A stretch of 57,870 bases of DNA from Chromatiaceae bacterium (GTDB lineage Bacteria; Pseudomonadota; Gammaproteobacteria; Chromatiales; Chromatiaceae): positions 1-57,870 of the forward strand of contig JACDZG010000036.1 of the NCBI GenBank assembly GCA_013426805.1. Reading direction: 5' to 3'. The position numbers and the translations under genes were made by a program. This document shows positions 44,624 through 54,124 of the stretch, piece after piece; position 1 is the stretch's first letter; every line of letters begins with the position of its first letter. Below the pieces are notes generated by a model, which had not been told where the DNA came from, made no database searches, and saw nothing but the letters and a program-made list of their open reading frames with translations.

Positions 44624-46660
44624 CTACTTCAGAATCTGGAACAGGTTGTTGAAGTCGTCCGTCCAGGCCAGCAATCCGGGGACAGGCTCGAGCGCCGTTA
44701 CCGCCTCCCGGATGCCCTCCTGTTCCAGCACGGCCGGGTTGCGCGCCACCAGCATCCAGTCCGTCCGGCGCAGGCTGCGCCCGTCTGGATTGTCGTGGAT
44801 CAGCGCGGTGCTGAGCCCTTTGGCGCGGGCGATCTCGGCCACCACCGGCGGCAGCCACAGGAAACGGTTGGTGAGGTGGAAGGCGATGATGCCGTTCGCG
44901 TCCAGGTGACGCAGATACAGGTCCATCGCCTGCGCCGTGATCAGATGGACCGGCACCGAGTCGCCGGAGAAGGCATCCACCGCCAGGACGTCGAACCCCT
45001 GGGGCGCCTCGCGCTCCAGTGAGAGCCGGGCGTCGCCCAGGACGGTTTCGACCCGCGCCTGGCTCTCGCTCATGAAACTGAACTCGGTTTGCGCCAGGGC
45101 GACCACCTGGGGGTTGATCTCATAGAAGCGATAGGTGTCTCCCGGCCTCCCGTAGACGGCGAGGGTGCCGGCCCCCAGACCGATCAGTCCCACCTTCTTA
45201 TCGTGCGGATCGGTGTGGGCGATGGCCCGTCCGACGCCCGAGGTCGGGCCATAGTAGGTGGTGGGTTGCTGGCGCCGATCAGGCGCCAGGAACTGCTCGC
45301 CGTGCTTGATGGAGCCGTGATAGAGCTGGCGCACGTTGTCACGCGGGTCCTCGCGCTGGGCATCGAGGCTCAGCAGGTTGCCGTAGAAATTGCGCGCGAT
45401 CTGCCGCGTGTCGGCAAAATCGTCGGCGATCTGCACGTACAGGAACCAAGCGCACAGCCCCGCCAGGACGCCGGCCCCGACTTGCAGCGGGCGGGACGGA
45501 CGCAGCAACACCAGCGCCAGCAGGGCGGTGATGCCCAGGCCGATGCCCAGTTCATAGTAAGCCGGCAGGATGCGCGGGGCGATCAGCCCGACCGTGATCC
45601 CGCCCACGGCGCCGCCCAGGGAGAGCATCAGATAGAAACGGGTCAGATAGCGCGGCCCGGGGCGCAGTTGCGCCAGTTCGCCGTGCAGGAACATGCAGAA
45701 GAAGAACAGACCCGCGGCATAGAGGGGAATGACCACCTTGATGTTGACCCCGATGGCGCTGTCCTGCAGCCCATAGGCGCAGACCAAGAGTAGGGCGGCG
45801 GTGGGCAGCAGGAACAAGTCGCGCCGGTACCAGCGGTCACTCTCGAAGCACAGCACGAAGGTCAGCAGGTAAATGGAGAGCGGCAGCAGCCACAGAAAGG
45901 GAATGGCCGCCACGTTCTGCGTGATGTGGTTGGTGATGGCGAGCAACAGCCAGGAGCCCATCGCCGAGAGTGAAAGCCACATCAGATAATCGCGCGGTCG
46001 CGGGTCCCAATCGCCCTCGGCCTCATGGGTCTGCGCATGGACCTCGGGCGGTAAGCTGTGCATGTGGCGCATGAAATACAGGGCGGAGCCGGTGCACAGG
46101 ATCGCGAACAGGGCATAGACCCCGGACCAGGCATAGGCCTGGTGGAGCAGCGTCGCCCGCGGTTCGATGAGGAAGGGATAGCTCAGCAGTGCCAGCAGCG
46201 AGGCCAGGTTGGACAGCGAGAAATAACGGTAGACATGAGCCCCGATCAGACTGCGCGCCACCCAGGACTGGATCAGCGGCCCGGTGGTCGAGAGCAGGAA
46301 ATAGGGCAGCCCGATGGTCGCCAGCAGCAGACCCAGTATCCATAGGGTCGGGTCCTCGTTGCCGCTCGGCTTCCAGTCTGACCCGGCGACGATCGGCAGC
46401 AGGGTCAGGCTCAACGCGAGCAGCGCGACGTGCACCATCACCTGCCGTCGCGGTGCCAGATGGCGCGACACCCAGTCCGCATAGGCATAGCCGCCGAGCA
46501 GTGTGACCTGGAAGAACACCATGCACACCGACCACACCGCCGCCGAGCCGCCGAACCACGGCAGGATCTGCTTGGCGATCAGCGGTTGGACCAGAAAGAG
46601 CAGAAAGGCGCTGGAAAAGATGGTACCGGCGAAAAGCAGCTTCGAGCCTGAACTGTGCAT
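44624..46660 (-). CDS. Membrane protein fused to a spermidine-synthase-like domain
   Basis: 678 residues from the ATG at 46660 (MHSSGSKLLFAGTIF). About ten to twelve hydrophobic segments (residues 1-430) resemble an MFS-like transporter body, e.g. FSSAFLLFLVQPLIAKQILP and YFLLSTTGPLIQSWVAR. The C-terminal 220 residues form a methyltransferase-like Rossmann domain (KVGLIGLGAGTLAVYGRPGD, YEINPQVVALAQ, VLGDARLSLE, VLAVDAFSGDSVPVHL). Proteins of this build are widespread and annotated as fused spermidine synthases; the true substrate is unknown. The gene is divergent from the defence-like genes that follow. Confidence 0.82.
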   Translation of the reverse strand: MHSSGSKLLFAGTIFSSAFLLFLVQPLIAKQILPWFGGSAAVWSVCMVFFQVTLLGGYAYADWVSRHLAPRRQVMVHVALLALSLTLLPIVAGSDWKPSGNEDPTLWILGLLLATIGLPYFLLSTTGPLIQSWVARSLIGAHVYRYFSLSNLASLLALLSYPFLIEPRATLLHQAYAWSGVYALFAILCTGSALYFMRHMHSLPPEVHAQTHEAEGDWDPRPRDYLMWLSLSAMGSWLLLAITNHITQNVAAIPFLWLLPLSIYLLTFVLCFESDRWYRRDLFLLPTAALLLVCAYGLQDSAIGVNIKVVIPLYAAGLFFFCMFLHGELAQLRPGPRYLTRFYLMLSLGGAVGGITVGLIAPRILPAYYELGIGLGITALLALVLLRPSRPLQVGAGVLAGLCAWFLYVQIADDFADTRQIARNFYGNLLSLDAQREDPRDNVRQLYHGSIKHGEQFLAPDRRQQPTTYYGPTSGVGRAIAHTDPHDKKVGLIGLGAGTLAVYGRPGDTYRFYEINPQVVALAQTEFSFMSESQARVETVLGDARLSLEREAPQGFDVLAVDAFSGDSVPVHLITAQAMDLYLRHLDANGIIAFHLTNRFLWLPPVVAEIARAKGLSTALIHDNPDGRSLRRTDWMLVARNPAVLEQEGIREAVTALEPVPGLLAWTDDFNNLFQILK

Positions 46661-46749
46661 GGGCCGCGTTGGTTCCGTGTTGTTTGGTGGGCTGCGGGCA
46701 CCCACGGCACCCGGCCGGACAGGCTAGCCGATTGGCCGGGGGGCGGCAA

Positions 46750-46860
46750 ATGGTGTCGCACCTTAGGGCCGGCACCCTGCTGTGCGAGGCGCTGGCCGCC
46801 GCCGGTCTGCTGGAGTGCGACAGGGCGGTGGGCGTGGATCTCAAGAACGGCGATCCCCAG
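46750..46860 (+). pseudogene. Small fragment resembling the C-terminal domain of aceE
   Basis: The frame MVSHLRAGTLLCEALAAAGL, then LECDRAVGVDLKN, resembles AceE VQLLGAGTLLREALAAAELL, AEDWGVAADLWS at about 57308-57400. The DNA over GCCGGCAC...CTGGCCGCCGCCG is also similar. It may be a relic of a transketolase-type gene. It is short and no flanking homology is visible, so chance is not excluded. Confidence 0.4.
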
Positions 46861-46939
46861 TTCCCCCGGCTCTGTGTCAAACTTGCGCCAGTCCGCCCGC
46901 GGCGATAGCCCGACCATTCATCATTCCATTATTAAGCCA

Positions 46940-48016
46940 ATGAGCACATTCACCCTGTACGCGAAGAATCTCCGCGCGCTCCGCTCCCTTGAATGGAGCC
47001 CAAGCGGAGTCAGTCTGCTGGTCGGTGCCAATGGAGCAGGGAAAAGCACGGTATTGCAAGCGCTTAAGTTCCTGCGTCTCGCCGTGCATCGAGATCCCGC
47101 CGAGGCCGTGAATCTGGCATTCGGCGGATACTTCGATCTGAAGAACCGCGTTGCTGCCGAGCATGAGCCGATCGAGATCGGCATTCGTATCGGCCATTTG
47201 GATCTTCGCCTCCGACTGGTGTCCGTACAGGGCTTAACGATTTCTGCGGAGGCGACGCTGCACGATGGGGCAACCGAGCTGTTCCGGGGCGACATGGGGA
47301 GGTATCCACTCTCGTTTTTGAGCCCCCTCGATCCGGTAGTCCCAGACTTTATCAACACTATCATTGAGATGGGGGTTTTTCATGATCCTGACATCTGTAG
47401 CCTACGCGGCGGCTCGAATATTGGGCATACGCAGGTGCTTAACAGCCGAGGCACGAACGCCCTCACCATGCTGCGCGGTTGGTTTCAGCGTCGCCCAGAC
47501 CGCTGGCGCTACGACTTCGTCTTAACCGGTCTCAGGGCCGCTTTTCCCAAGCTCATCGCCGATCTGGATTTCGTCGAGGCAGGTAACACGATCGCGGCAC
47601 AGATCTATCGTCCCGGCAGCGAGATGCCCGCGCAGCTGGGCTCCGAAGCCAACGGCGTACTCGCACTGCTCGTACTGCTCTGCGACCTGGCCGCTGCCGA
47701 GCAAGGCGGTATCGTCGCGATCGACGAGCCGGAGAATTCGCTCCATCCCTATGCCATTCGGCTCTTTGTCCGCCTGGCCGACCAATTGGCCCGCAGGAAC
47801 GACTTGACCGTGGTGTTCACAACGCATTCGCCTGTGCTCCTGGACGCTTTCAACGACAAGCCAGAGCAGGTTTATGTGCTGGACGGCATGACCGAGCCCG
47901 CTCCAGTCCGTTTGAGCGAGCTCAGGAATCCCGAATGGCTGCGGCAATTTCGGCTCGGCGAGCTGTACGCGGACGATGGGATCGTCAGTAACGACGATGA
48001 AAGCAGACGCGGGTGA
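46940..48016 (+). CDS. ABC/OLD-type AAA ATPase, first gene of a two-gene unit
   Basis: 358 residues from the ATG at 46940 (MSTFTLYAKNLRALRSLEW). An ATPase of the AAA_15/AAA_21 type: Walker A VGANGAGKSTVLQALKFLR, a central insert (about 90-230), LGSEANGVLALLVLLCDLA (signature-like helix), Walker B GGIVAIDEPENSLHPY and the switch His in FTTHSPVLLDAF. Proteins of this group form ATPase-nuclease pairs such as Gabija-, OLD- or PARIS-like systems. The next gene starts one base after its stop. Confidence 0.78.
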   Translation: MSTFTLYAKNLRALRSLEWSPSGVSLLVGANGAGKSTVLQALKFLRLAVHRDPAEAVNLAFGGYFDLKNRVAAEHEPIEIGIRIGHLDLRLRLVSVQGLTISAEATLHDGATELFRGDMGRYPLSFLSPLDPVVPDFINTIIEMGVFHDPDICSLRGGSNIGHTQVLNSRGTNALTMLRGWFQRRPDRWRYDFVLTGLRAAFPKLIADLDFVEAGNTIAAQIYRPGSEMPAQLGSEANGVLALLVLLCDLAAAEQGGIVAIDEPENSLHPYAIRLFVRLADQLARRNDLTVVFTTHSPVLLDAFNDKPEQVYVLDGMTEPAPVRLSELRNPEWLRQFRLGELYADDGIVSNDDESRRG

Positions 48017-48017
48017 C

Positions 48018-48905
48018 ATGGTGAAGCGGATTCGTTTCGTCGTGACGGGCGATCTGGAGCGCAAGGCCATCGCTGCATCCATCTCGGCCCGGTTTCCACA
48101 GATGGCAAGTGACGGCAATCCTGTCGCGTGGTTACGCGCGCAGAAGGTGCCGGCGGCGACGACCCATCGCTTGGCTGCATCCGCCGCACCAAGCGGAACG
48201 ATGAAGGCATTGGCACGTCGCGTCATAGCCGAGGCAGCGGAGGGCGAGGACGGGAATCCGGCCGATCTGGTCATCGCCGTTGATGATCTGGAGCTTCATA
48301 ATATCGACCAGCCGGAGGTTGTCTGCGACCACTTCCAGCGAGCCATGGCGCTTGAGATCGAGGACCGCAAACTGAGTCAGGCTGCCGAGCAGCGGTTACG
48401 CAGGCACATCCGCGAGCGTTGCAGCTTTCATCTTCTGTGCCCAATGGTTGAGGCGTATTTTTTCGGCGAGCCGGAAGCACTGACAAGGGCCGGATGCGCG
48501 CCAGGCGTCGAGCCCCTGTTGGTCAAGGAAGACGTGGAGAACTTCGAGTGCCGCGACCCGCTGTGGCTGCCAAACTGTACGGCGGAAAACCAGCGCAAAG
48601 CACAGTCCACGAACCCGATGCCCTGGTGGCGCGAAGAGCGGCACCCCAAGCACTATCTGGAACATCTCGTCGCGCGCAACGGCGGATTCTACGATGAGGT
48701 CCTTGGCGGCAACGAGGCGCTCAAGGCACTCGACTGGCACCGCGTTGCGTCGGGTGCGCAGTCCGTTTCATTTGCTCGGGCATTGTTCGAAGATGTGGCC
48801 GATTTTTTCGGTGTAGCGAATCCGCTCGGACAGGGTGAACCGGCATCCTTCACCTACCCCGAGCGCAAGGTTGATCGCTCAATGCTTTTGTTGCGTAATC
48901 TCTGA
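48018..48905 (+). CDS. Partner of the AAA ATPase, possible TOPRIM-like effector
   Basis: 295 residues from the ATG at 48018, one base after the ATPase stop; an earlier in-frame ATG at 47997 would overlap the ATPase by 20 bp. N-terminal VKRIRFVVTGDLERKAIAAS and, about 75 residues later, DLVIAVDDLELHN give a Glu and an Asp-Asp/Glu pattern reminiscent of TOPRIM or DUF4276-like folds. Other conserved-looking blocks are FHLLCPMVEAYFFGEPEAL, DPLWLPNC and WWREERHPKHYLEHL. I cannot name the family. Pairing with an OLD-type ATPase suggests a nuclease-like effector or regulator. Confidence 0.6.
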   Translation: MVKRIRFVVTGDLERKAIAASISARFPQMASDGNPVAWLRAQKVPAATTHRLAASAAPSGTMKALARRVIAEAAEGEDGNPADLVIAVDDLELHNIDQPEVVCDHFQRAMALEIEDRKLSQAAEQRLRRHIRERCSFHLLCPMVEAYFFGEPEALTRAGCAPGVEPLLVKEDVENFECRDPLWLPNCTAENQRKAQSTNPMPWWREERHPKHYLEHLVARNGGFYDEVLGGNEALKALDWHRVASGAQSVSFARALFEDVADFFGVANPLGQGEPASFTYPERKVDRSMLLLRNL

Positions 48906-49165
48906 GAACGGCTGCTCAACTATTGATCGCAAGCTTATTCCTGGCATCGGCCGGGTCTGCCGGCTCGACTGTTGGTGCCGCTGTTTGCGTAATCCTATGC
49001 ATATTGGAGGCGGATCACGTTTCTTCGTAAAGAATGGCGATATTGGTTTTGCCGAGAATATGTACGTGGTCTGTTCCCTATTCCCGCGGATTGATTTGCC
49101 TCTATCCACTTATCGCGCTTTAAGGAACACTTGGTACCAACGATGGCGAACCACCGGAAGCGGAA

Positions 49166-52100
49166 ATGTCTACTCTGTCCAAAATTAAACGGCTGTCGGA
49201 TGGTGAGTTTCACCGTCTTGGCGACGAGCTGTTACGTCGACTTGACACTCGCTACCGACAGCTACGGCCTTATGGGCTGAACGAGCGTGGGGAGAGCATC
49301 GTCGGACAACCTGACTCCTACGTGGGGGAGAGCCCCGATCGGTGCACGATTGCCGTGCAATATACGGTACAGCGTAACGCTTGGTGGAACAAAGTCGTTT
49401 CCGACGTAGCAGCCGCGGTTGTGATATCCACCGAGCTTTGCGAGATCGTCGTGATCATTCCGCAGAACAAGGATCGAGATGGACCGAGTAGGACCAAGAC
49501 CGACTGGCTTCAGCGGGTGCGGGAGGCCGCGCGAGGCGTGCCTTTTCGTTTGATAGATGGTCCGGAACTTGCGCGACTACTCGACTTTGAGTACCAGGAT
49601 TTGCGGTACGAGCATCTAGGTATCGCTTACTCCCGGCTAACCAGAGTCAGCATTCTCGCTAGCGCCAAAGCGGCGACTCAGGACGCGTTGACGACGATCC
49701 GAGCCAGCGGTCGATACGACCCGGCACGCTATGCGCGTCGATCCGCGGATGCGGAGATTTTCCGTCTTTGGCAGCTTGCACTTCGCGCTGAAACGGCGAG
49801 TGACGGGAAAGACTCGGTCAAGCTGATCGCGCTGGTTGACGATTCCGGGGTTGGCAAGACCAGCCTAGTCTGTGCTTTCGTCAGCGCGCTCGGCACGATC
49901 CTCCCGGCGCTGCTAATCCAGGCCAGGGACGTAATTTTTCGGGACGAGGACTCATTGGTCCGCTATGTCATGAACGCCCTGCAAGGAGTCCTGGCGCCGG
50001 CCATGCGAGACGCAGAAGAGGCTGCTATTGCCAGAAACCTGGCAGGAACCATCCCTCTGACGGTCATCCTCGACGGGCTGGACGAGGCGCACGACGCCGG
50101 CTTTGTGAAGCGTTCCATCACCTATTGGCTGCGCTCTCTTCTGGGCCAGCACAGCGTCCTGTTGGTGACCGCGCGCCCGGAGTATTGGAAGGTCTGCTCC
50201 GACCCAGGCTGGAAGCGCTGGATGCCAATGCGGACAAGACGCGGCCACTCGCGAGACATTGCCGACGAGTACGATTGCAGGGATCGTAATCGGCAAGAAG
50301 AGCACATTCGATTACCCGGATTGCTCATCGACAACGAGTTGGATCTCGCATGGCGCAAAGCGGGGCGCAATCCAGTTGAGCTCTACGCACTTCACGGGCC
50401 GACCAGAAAGGAACTGCTTCACCCGTTTACCCTGAGAGTCTACCTGGACCTTTCGCATGGGTGTCCCCCGCTGTCGTCTACGCTCGGGCCAACCGAATTG
50501 ATGGAAATGTGGTTAGATAAACGTTTGACGAGCGAGTCGTCGACCGATTTGCGGATCAGCACTGAAGTGCTTGCGTCCGCCTTAAAGGTTTTCGCGAAGC
50601 AGATGGAGGCGCAGGGTGGTTCCGCTCTCTCGGTTGACGAGATTGTCACTGTGCCGCGCTTTGACTACGCACACCCTCCCGGTGCAGTGGTTGAGCAACT
50701 GATCCATGCCAACATTCTAGAGAGTTTGCCTGGGCGATCAGATCGGATTCGATTTTCGAACGAAGCCGTGGCGGACTTCTACCTTGCGGAGGCGGCGATC
50801 GACGATATCGTGGCCAATCCGCTCGAAATCGCAGGTCGCTTCGCCAGGTTGAGCTATACAGCCGCATATCCCCGTCTGCGACGAATCGGTCGCCGGTTGA
50901 AGCAGTTGGAGATTAGGCACGTCTTCTTTGATGCATTGGCGGAGCTCTCCCCCGCAATGGCAGCGGCCGTCCTTGGCTGCGCGCCCGAGCGGTACACGCC
51001 ATCGGCACGAGACAAGGTGGTGAGGGTGCTCGCTCAGTGCCTCGATGATCGGTGTCACGTACGCGGAGCTAGTGCTATTACGCTTCTGGGTGATCTCAAC
51101 TGTGTGGAGGCAGAACAGGTTCTGATCGAGAAGGTTCTGCGGAACGACAACTTGCCGCGTGAGCAGAAGAATGTCGCTGCAACAGCGCTTGCGAAGCTGG
51201 GCAGCTCTACTGCGGCGGCATTCGTATATCGCTGGGAGTGGTTCGGCGTGCTATCCGATACCACCACTCACTTCATGCGCGACAAACTTTCGCTTTATAG
51301 ACGGATCTCTCCCGAGCTTCGAGACGCGCTCGCTGCACATGCGACAGTCCATCTTTCTGCAGCCAGCGGGACGGTCAAACACGCTAAGGCCATCGCTGTG
51401 CTTGCGCATTTGAAGAGCGACTGTCTCGCTGCACACTTATCGGAGCGGCTCAAGGAGAACGGCGTGCTTTGCGCTTATGAAAACCAGGCGCTGATGGCGT
51501 CGGGGACGGATTTGGCTTGTGCACTATTTTCGCGTTCGATAAGGACGGTAGCGCAGCGGCTAGACTTGCTTTCAGATATGCGGGAAAATGAACGTGAGAG
51601 AAGCGATCTGTATTGGTCGCTTATTCCTATTTTCAGCGACTCCGGATATCTCGTAACCCCAGCACTCGAATACAGCTTACATGTTCTCCTTGAATGTGGC
51701 AGTGTGCGCATTGCTGGACTTGCTGGAGAAATTGCGCGACGGCTGGGATGCGTATCATTGGTTTATTCGATGGCTTCGGCCTTACCGAAGAGCGGTTGGC
51801 TGTTCTGGCTGAATGAATGCGAAATCAGGAGGCAGGTGACGCCGGAGCTATGGTTAAGCTGGTGGCACATGACTAACGATTCAGCGCTCAGAGGCAAATT
51901 ACTAGCTGTGACCCCCCTGTATCCCTCGGCTGATATAGAAGAAACGCTGCTCCAATGCTTGGATGAGGAAACTCTACGCAGTTCCGCCGCACGCGCTCTT
52001 GGTGGATACGGATCAGTCCGAGCAGCGCCTGCCTTGCGGCGGCTCTTGGGGGACGAGCAAACAGAAGTTTCACTATGGGATAAGCACGCGTTGGCACACG

Positions 52101-52972
52101 CGCTTGGCGACTTGAGAGACCCTGATGCCGTTTATTGTCTCGGCGCGTTAGTCGCTGCGCACGGGGGGGCGGATGTAGGCGGCGAGGCGTCGATAAGCTT
52201 GGGACTAATCGGAACTCCGGCCGCAGAGAAGACGCTCCGTAGTTTGCTTGAAACCGAGGGTAGTCGGGATGTAATATGGGAAGGTTTGTTTGCTCACGGA
52301 AGTCGTACTGCTATAGATATCCTTTTGCAGGAGGCTCGGAACAGGGACGACGGTATCTCCTGGTTGGGAAGAATCGTCAGGATGGTCGATCTAACTCGGG
52401 GATGGACGGCAGGCGCGTACAAAACGGGTGTCGGCACGAGCGATCTTGTTCGCTTTCTGGAGGAGAGGTACGAGACGGCTTCGCAGGTAGAAAAGTGGTC
52501 GATCGTTCATGCCATGGAGCGCTTCGATAATCCCGATATCCGCTTATTTTTGCAAAGGCTTATGGCACTAAGAGGGACTCCTGAAGATGCTGTCTTAAGA
52601 GAGGATGACCAATTACGAATGTCTTGGGTCTGTTCGAGGGAACTGGCGAATCGTGGTGACGAATCGGCGATACCTCACGTTTTTGATGACCGTTCGCGAG
52701 ATAGGGAAGGGAGCAGCATTTCAGAGAAGGAGCGGGATTTGCAGCGGTTTGCCTCTGCGGCAGTCGCTGCGGAGGTCTGCAAGCGCCTCACCGCTGCGGA
52801 TCAGTCGGAAGATGTCGCGGGATTACTCTATCTGCTCGGAAGGTTCGGTGACCAGGGGCATGTATTGGTGGTTCAGAGCTATCTCGATCATTCGGACGAC
52901 TCTGTGGCTAACGCTGCCTGCGTGGCATTGCTGCGACTCAGCGACCCGCTATTACTTCCCGATAGCTGGTGA
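49166..52972 (+). CDS. Large STAND-type NTPase with nuclease-like N-terminus and HEAT-like repeats
   Basis: 1268 residues. Residues about 10-150 look like a PD-(D/E)xK-type domain: FHRLGDELLRRL, GQPDSYVG (Asp50), CTIAVQYTVQ and WWNKVVSDV, with Tyr-Thr where the catalytic Lys is normal. A NTPase domain follows (about 190-480): IALVDDSGVGKTSLVCAF (P-loop 225-232, first Gly replaced by Asp), TVILDGLDEAHD (Walker B) and LLVTARPEYW. From about 560 to the end the protein is helical and HEAT-like (SSAARALGGYGSVRAAPALR, LAHALGDLRDPDAVYCLGAL). This sensor-switch-effector layout is that of Avs/STAND defence proteins. GC content and codon use look lower than in housekeeping neighbours. Confidence 0.7.
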   Translation: MSTLSKIKRLSDGEFHRLGDELLRRLDTRYRQLRPYGLNERGESIVGQPDSYVGESPDRCTIAVQYTVQRNAWWNKVVSDVAAAVVISTELCEIVVIIPQNKDRDGPSRTKTDWLQRVREAARGVPFRLIDGPELARLLDFEYQDLRYEHLGIAYSRLTRVSILASAKAATQDALTTIRASGRYDPARYARRSADAEIFRLWQLALRAETASDGKDSVKLIALVDDSGVGKTSLVCAFVSALGTILPALLIQARDVIFRDEDSLVRYVMNALQGVLAPAMRDAEEAAIARNLAGTIPLTVILDGLDEAHDAGFVKRSITYWLRSLLGQHSVLLVTARPEYWKVCSDPGWKRWMPMRTRRGHSRDIADEYDCRDRNRQEEHIRLPGLLIDNELDLAWRKAGRNPVELYALHGPTRKELLHPFTLRVYLDLSHGCPPLSSTLGPTELMEMWLDKRLTSESSTDLRISTEVLASALKVFAKQMEAQGGSALSVDEIVTVPRFDYAHPPGAVVEQLIHANILESLPGRSDRIRFSNEAVADFYLAEAAIDDIVANPLEIAGRFARLSYTAAYPRLRRIGRRLKQLEIRHVFFDALAELSPAMAAAVLGCAPERYTPSARDKVVRVLAQCLDDRCHVRGASAITLLGDLNCVEAEQVLIEKVLRNDNLPREQKNVAATALAKLGSSTAAAFVYRWEWFGVLSDTTTHFMRDKLSLYRRISPELRDALAAHATVHLSAASGTVKHAKAIAVLAHLKSDCLAAHLSERLKENGVLCAYENQALMASGTDLACALFSRSIRTVAQRLDLLSDMRENERERSDLYWSLIPIFSDSGYLVTPALEYSLHVLLECGSVRIAGLAGEIARRLGCVSLVYSMASALPKSGWLFWLNECEIRRQVTPELWLSWWHMTNDSALRGKLLAVTPLYPSADIEETLLQCLDEETLRSSAARALGGYGSVRAAPALRRLLGDEQTEVSLWDKHALAHALGDLRDPDAVYCLGALVAAHGGADVGGEASISLGLIGTPAAEKTLRSLLETEGSRDVIWEGLFAHGSRTAIDILLQEARNRDDGISWLGRIVRMVDLTRGWTAGAYKTGVGTSDLVRFLEERYETASQVEKWSIVHAMERFDNPDIRLFLQRLMALRGTPEDAVLREDDQLRMSWVCSRELANRGDESAIPHVFDDRSRDREGSSISEKERDLQRFASAAVAAEVCKRLTAADQSEDVAGLLYLLGRFGDQGHVLVVQSYLDHSDDSVANAACVALLRLSDPLLLPDSW

Positions 52973-53403
52973 AGGCGGAACCTGGGGCCACCGGACTCAA
53001 GCTCGGGAGCCGGGTTCAGGTCTTGCAATCTAACTGGAGCCATGACGCCTGGCGCTGGCTCGGCTGGCACGCTCCGCTGCCGGACGGTAAGCACTGGATA
53101 TACCACCCGATGGACGCCTTCCGTGGGAAACAGGGGACGCACCACAGGTCGTGGGCCGGCACAACACGACCACCAAGTCCGTTGCGTGGCGACGCCGCGA
53201 ATCTCGGCGGCCCGCGGGCATAGCGCGCAGATCCGCGCCGATAGGGGTGTCAAGGTGGGTCATGGGCGCGCTGGTCGCCGCTGGGTTGTCCTCCTGGGCA
53301 TGACGTAGGGTGCGGTGAGCGGGAGCGAACCGCACCGATGACCAGCCGCTCGAACGATGCGGTTCCTTTCGTCACCGCATCCTACGGGCTGTGCGATCGG
53401 AGC
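52973..53403. other. Intergenic stretch with palindromic repeat
   Basis: No supported gene. A frame reading WSHDAWRWLGWHAPLPDGKH (about 53034-53095) is Trp-rich but short and unassigned. AGGTCTTGCAATC at about 53020 repeats a motif seen near 2353. The palindrome at 53305-53386 is described separately. Confidence 0.45.
53305..53386. repeat. TAGGGTGCGGTGAG palindromic repeat
   Basis: GTAGGGTGCGGTGAGC...GAACCGCACC and its inverted partner GATGCGGTTCC...CACCGCATCCTACGG. It is the same inner palindrome as in the element at 11273-11433 and the half copy at 12767-12795. Confidence 0.75.
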
Positions 53404-53835
53404 CTATGCCGCCACCCGTACCTCGACGGTCAAGCGCCGACCCACGGCGGTCAAGGCCCGCTCCAGCGCGGCGGCCTTGCTCCCGTGACGGGGGTCGAGC
53501 AGGCGTCGTGCCTCTTTCTCATGGATACCCAGGCGCCGTGCCAGTTCGCTGGTGCCGATGCCCGTCTCCCGCACTGCGAGGTACAGCGCCGCTTTGAGCG
53601 CGGTGGCGATGGGTACCGCCACGGTCGCCTCGCCGGCCTGTGGAGAGGATGGCAACGGAATCTCCGCACGGTCATCGATGCGCGCCGCAACGGCCTCTTC
53701 CAGGCAATCGGCTGCCTCTTCCAGCGCTTGGTCGCGGGTCTCGCCCTGGGTGATGGCCTCCGGCCAATCGGAAAAGGTCACCACGAACCCGCCATCGGCG
53801 TCCGGCGTCAATGTCACTGGATAAGCGAAGTTCAT
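53404..53835 (-). CDS. HicB-like antitoxin without a visible HicA
   Basis: 143 residues from the ATG at 53835 (MNFAYPVTLTPDADGGFVVT). The N-terminal HicB fold has FVVTFSDWPEAITQGETRDQ and ALEEAADCLEEAV; the C-terminal half is an XRE-like helix-turn-helix (TSELARRLGIHEKEARRLLD). Such proteins neutralise HicA RNases and repress their own operon. No hicA-like frame is seen on either side; upstream lies a palindromic element at 53942-54085, which may mark its loss. Confidence 0.8.
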   Translation of the reverse strand: MNFAYPVTLTPDADGGFVVTFSDWPEAITQGETRDQALEEAADCLEEAVAARIDDRAEIPLPSSPQAGEATVAVPIATALKAALYLAVRETGIGTSELARRLGIHEKEARRLLDPRHGSKAAALERALTAVGRRLTVEVRVAA

Positions 53836-53941
53836 CGGGGATGGATAAACTCGGAACCTGTCATGCGCCGCAGTATCGGACAATGCTGTCCGGGCGCCAA
53901 GCCCTGATCTACCTCCGCGAGCCCGATCTCTATAGCGGTAT

Positions 53942-54085
53942 GGGCCTTGATCGTTCCGGCCAGCCGGGGCGTGTCAGCCGGGGCGCCGGCCGACTGGAGT
54001 CCAAGGCTTCAGCCTTGGATCGGCAGGCCAAGGCTGAAGCCTTGGACTCCAAATGACCAGCGCTGGCCGGAACGACGATGAAGGC
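53942..54085. repeat. Palindromic mobile-element-like repeat, copy 4
   Basis: Ends GGGCCTTGATCGTTCCGGCC (53942-53961) and GGCCGGAACGACGATGAAGG (54065-54084) are inverted repeats. Inside is a perfect 24-bp inverted repeat at 53995-54018 and 54028-54051 (based on GTCCAAGGCTTCAGCCTTGG). The ends match copies 1-3, but the inner palindrome is unrelated to theirs. Confidence 0.8.
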
Positions 54086-54124
54086 TCAATGGCCGACACC
54101 CCGCGGCGGCGTTAAGATCGACCC

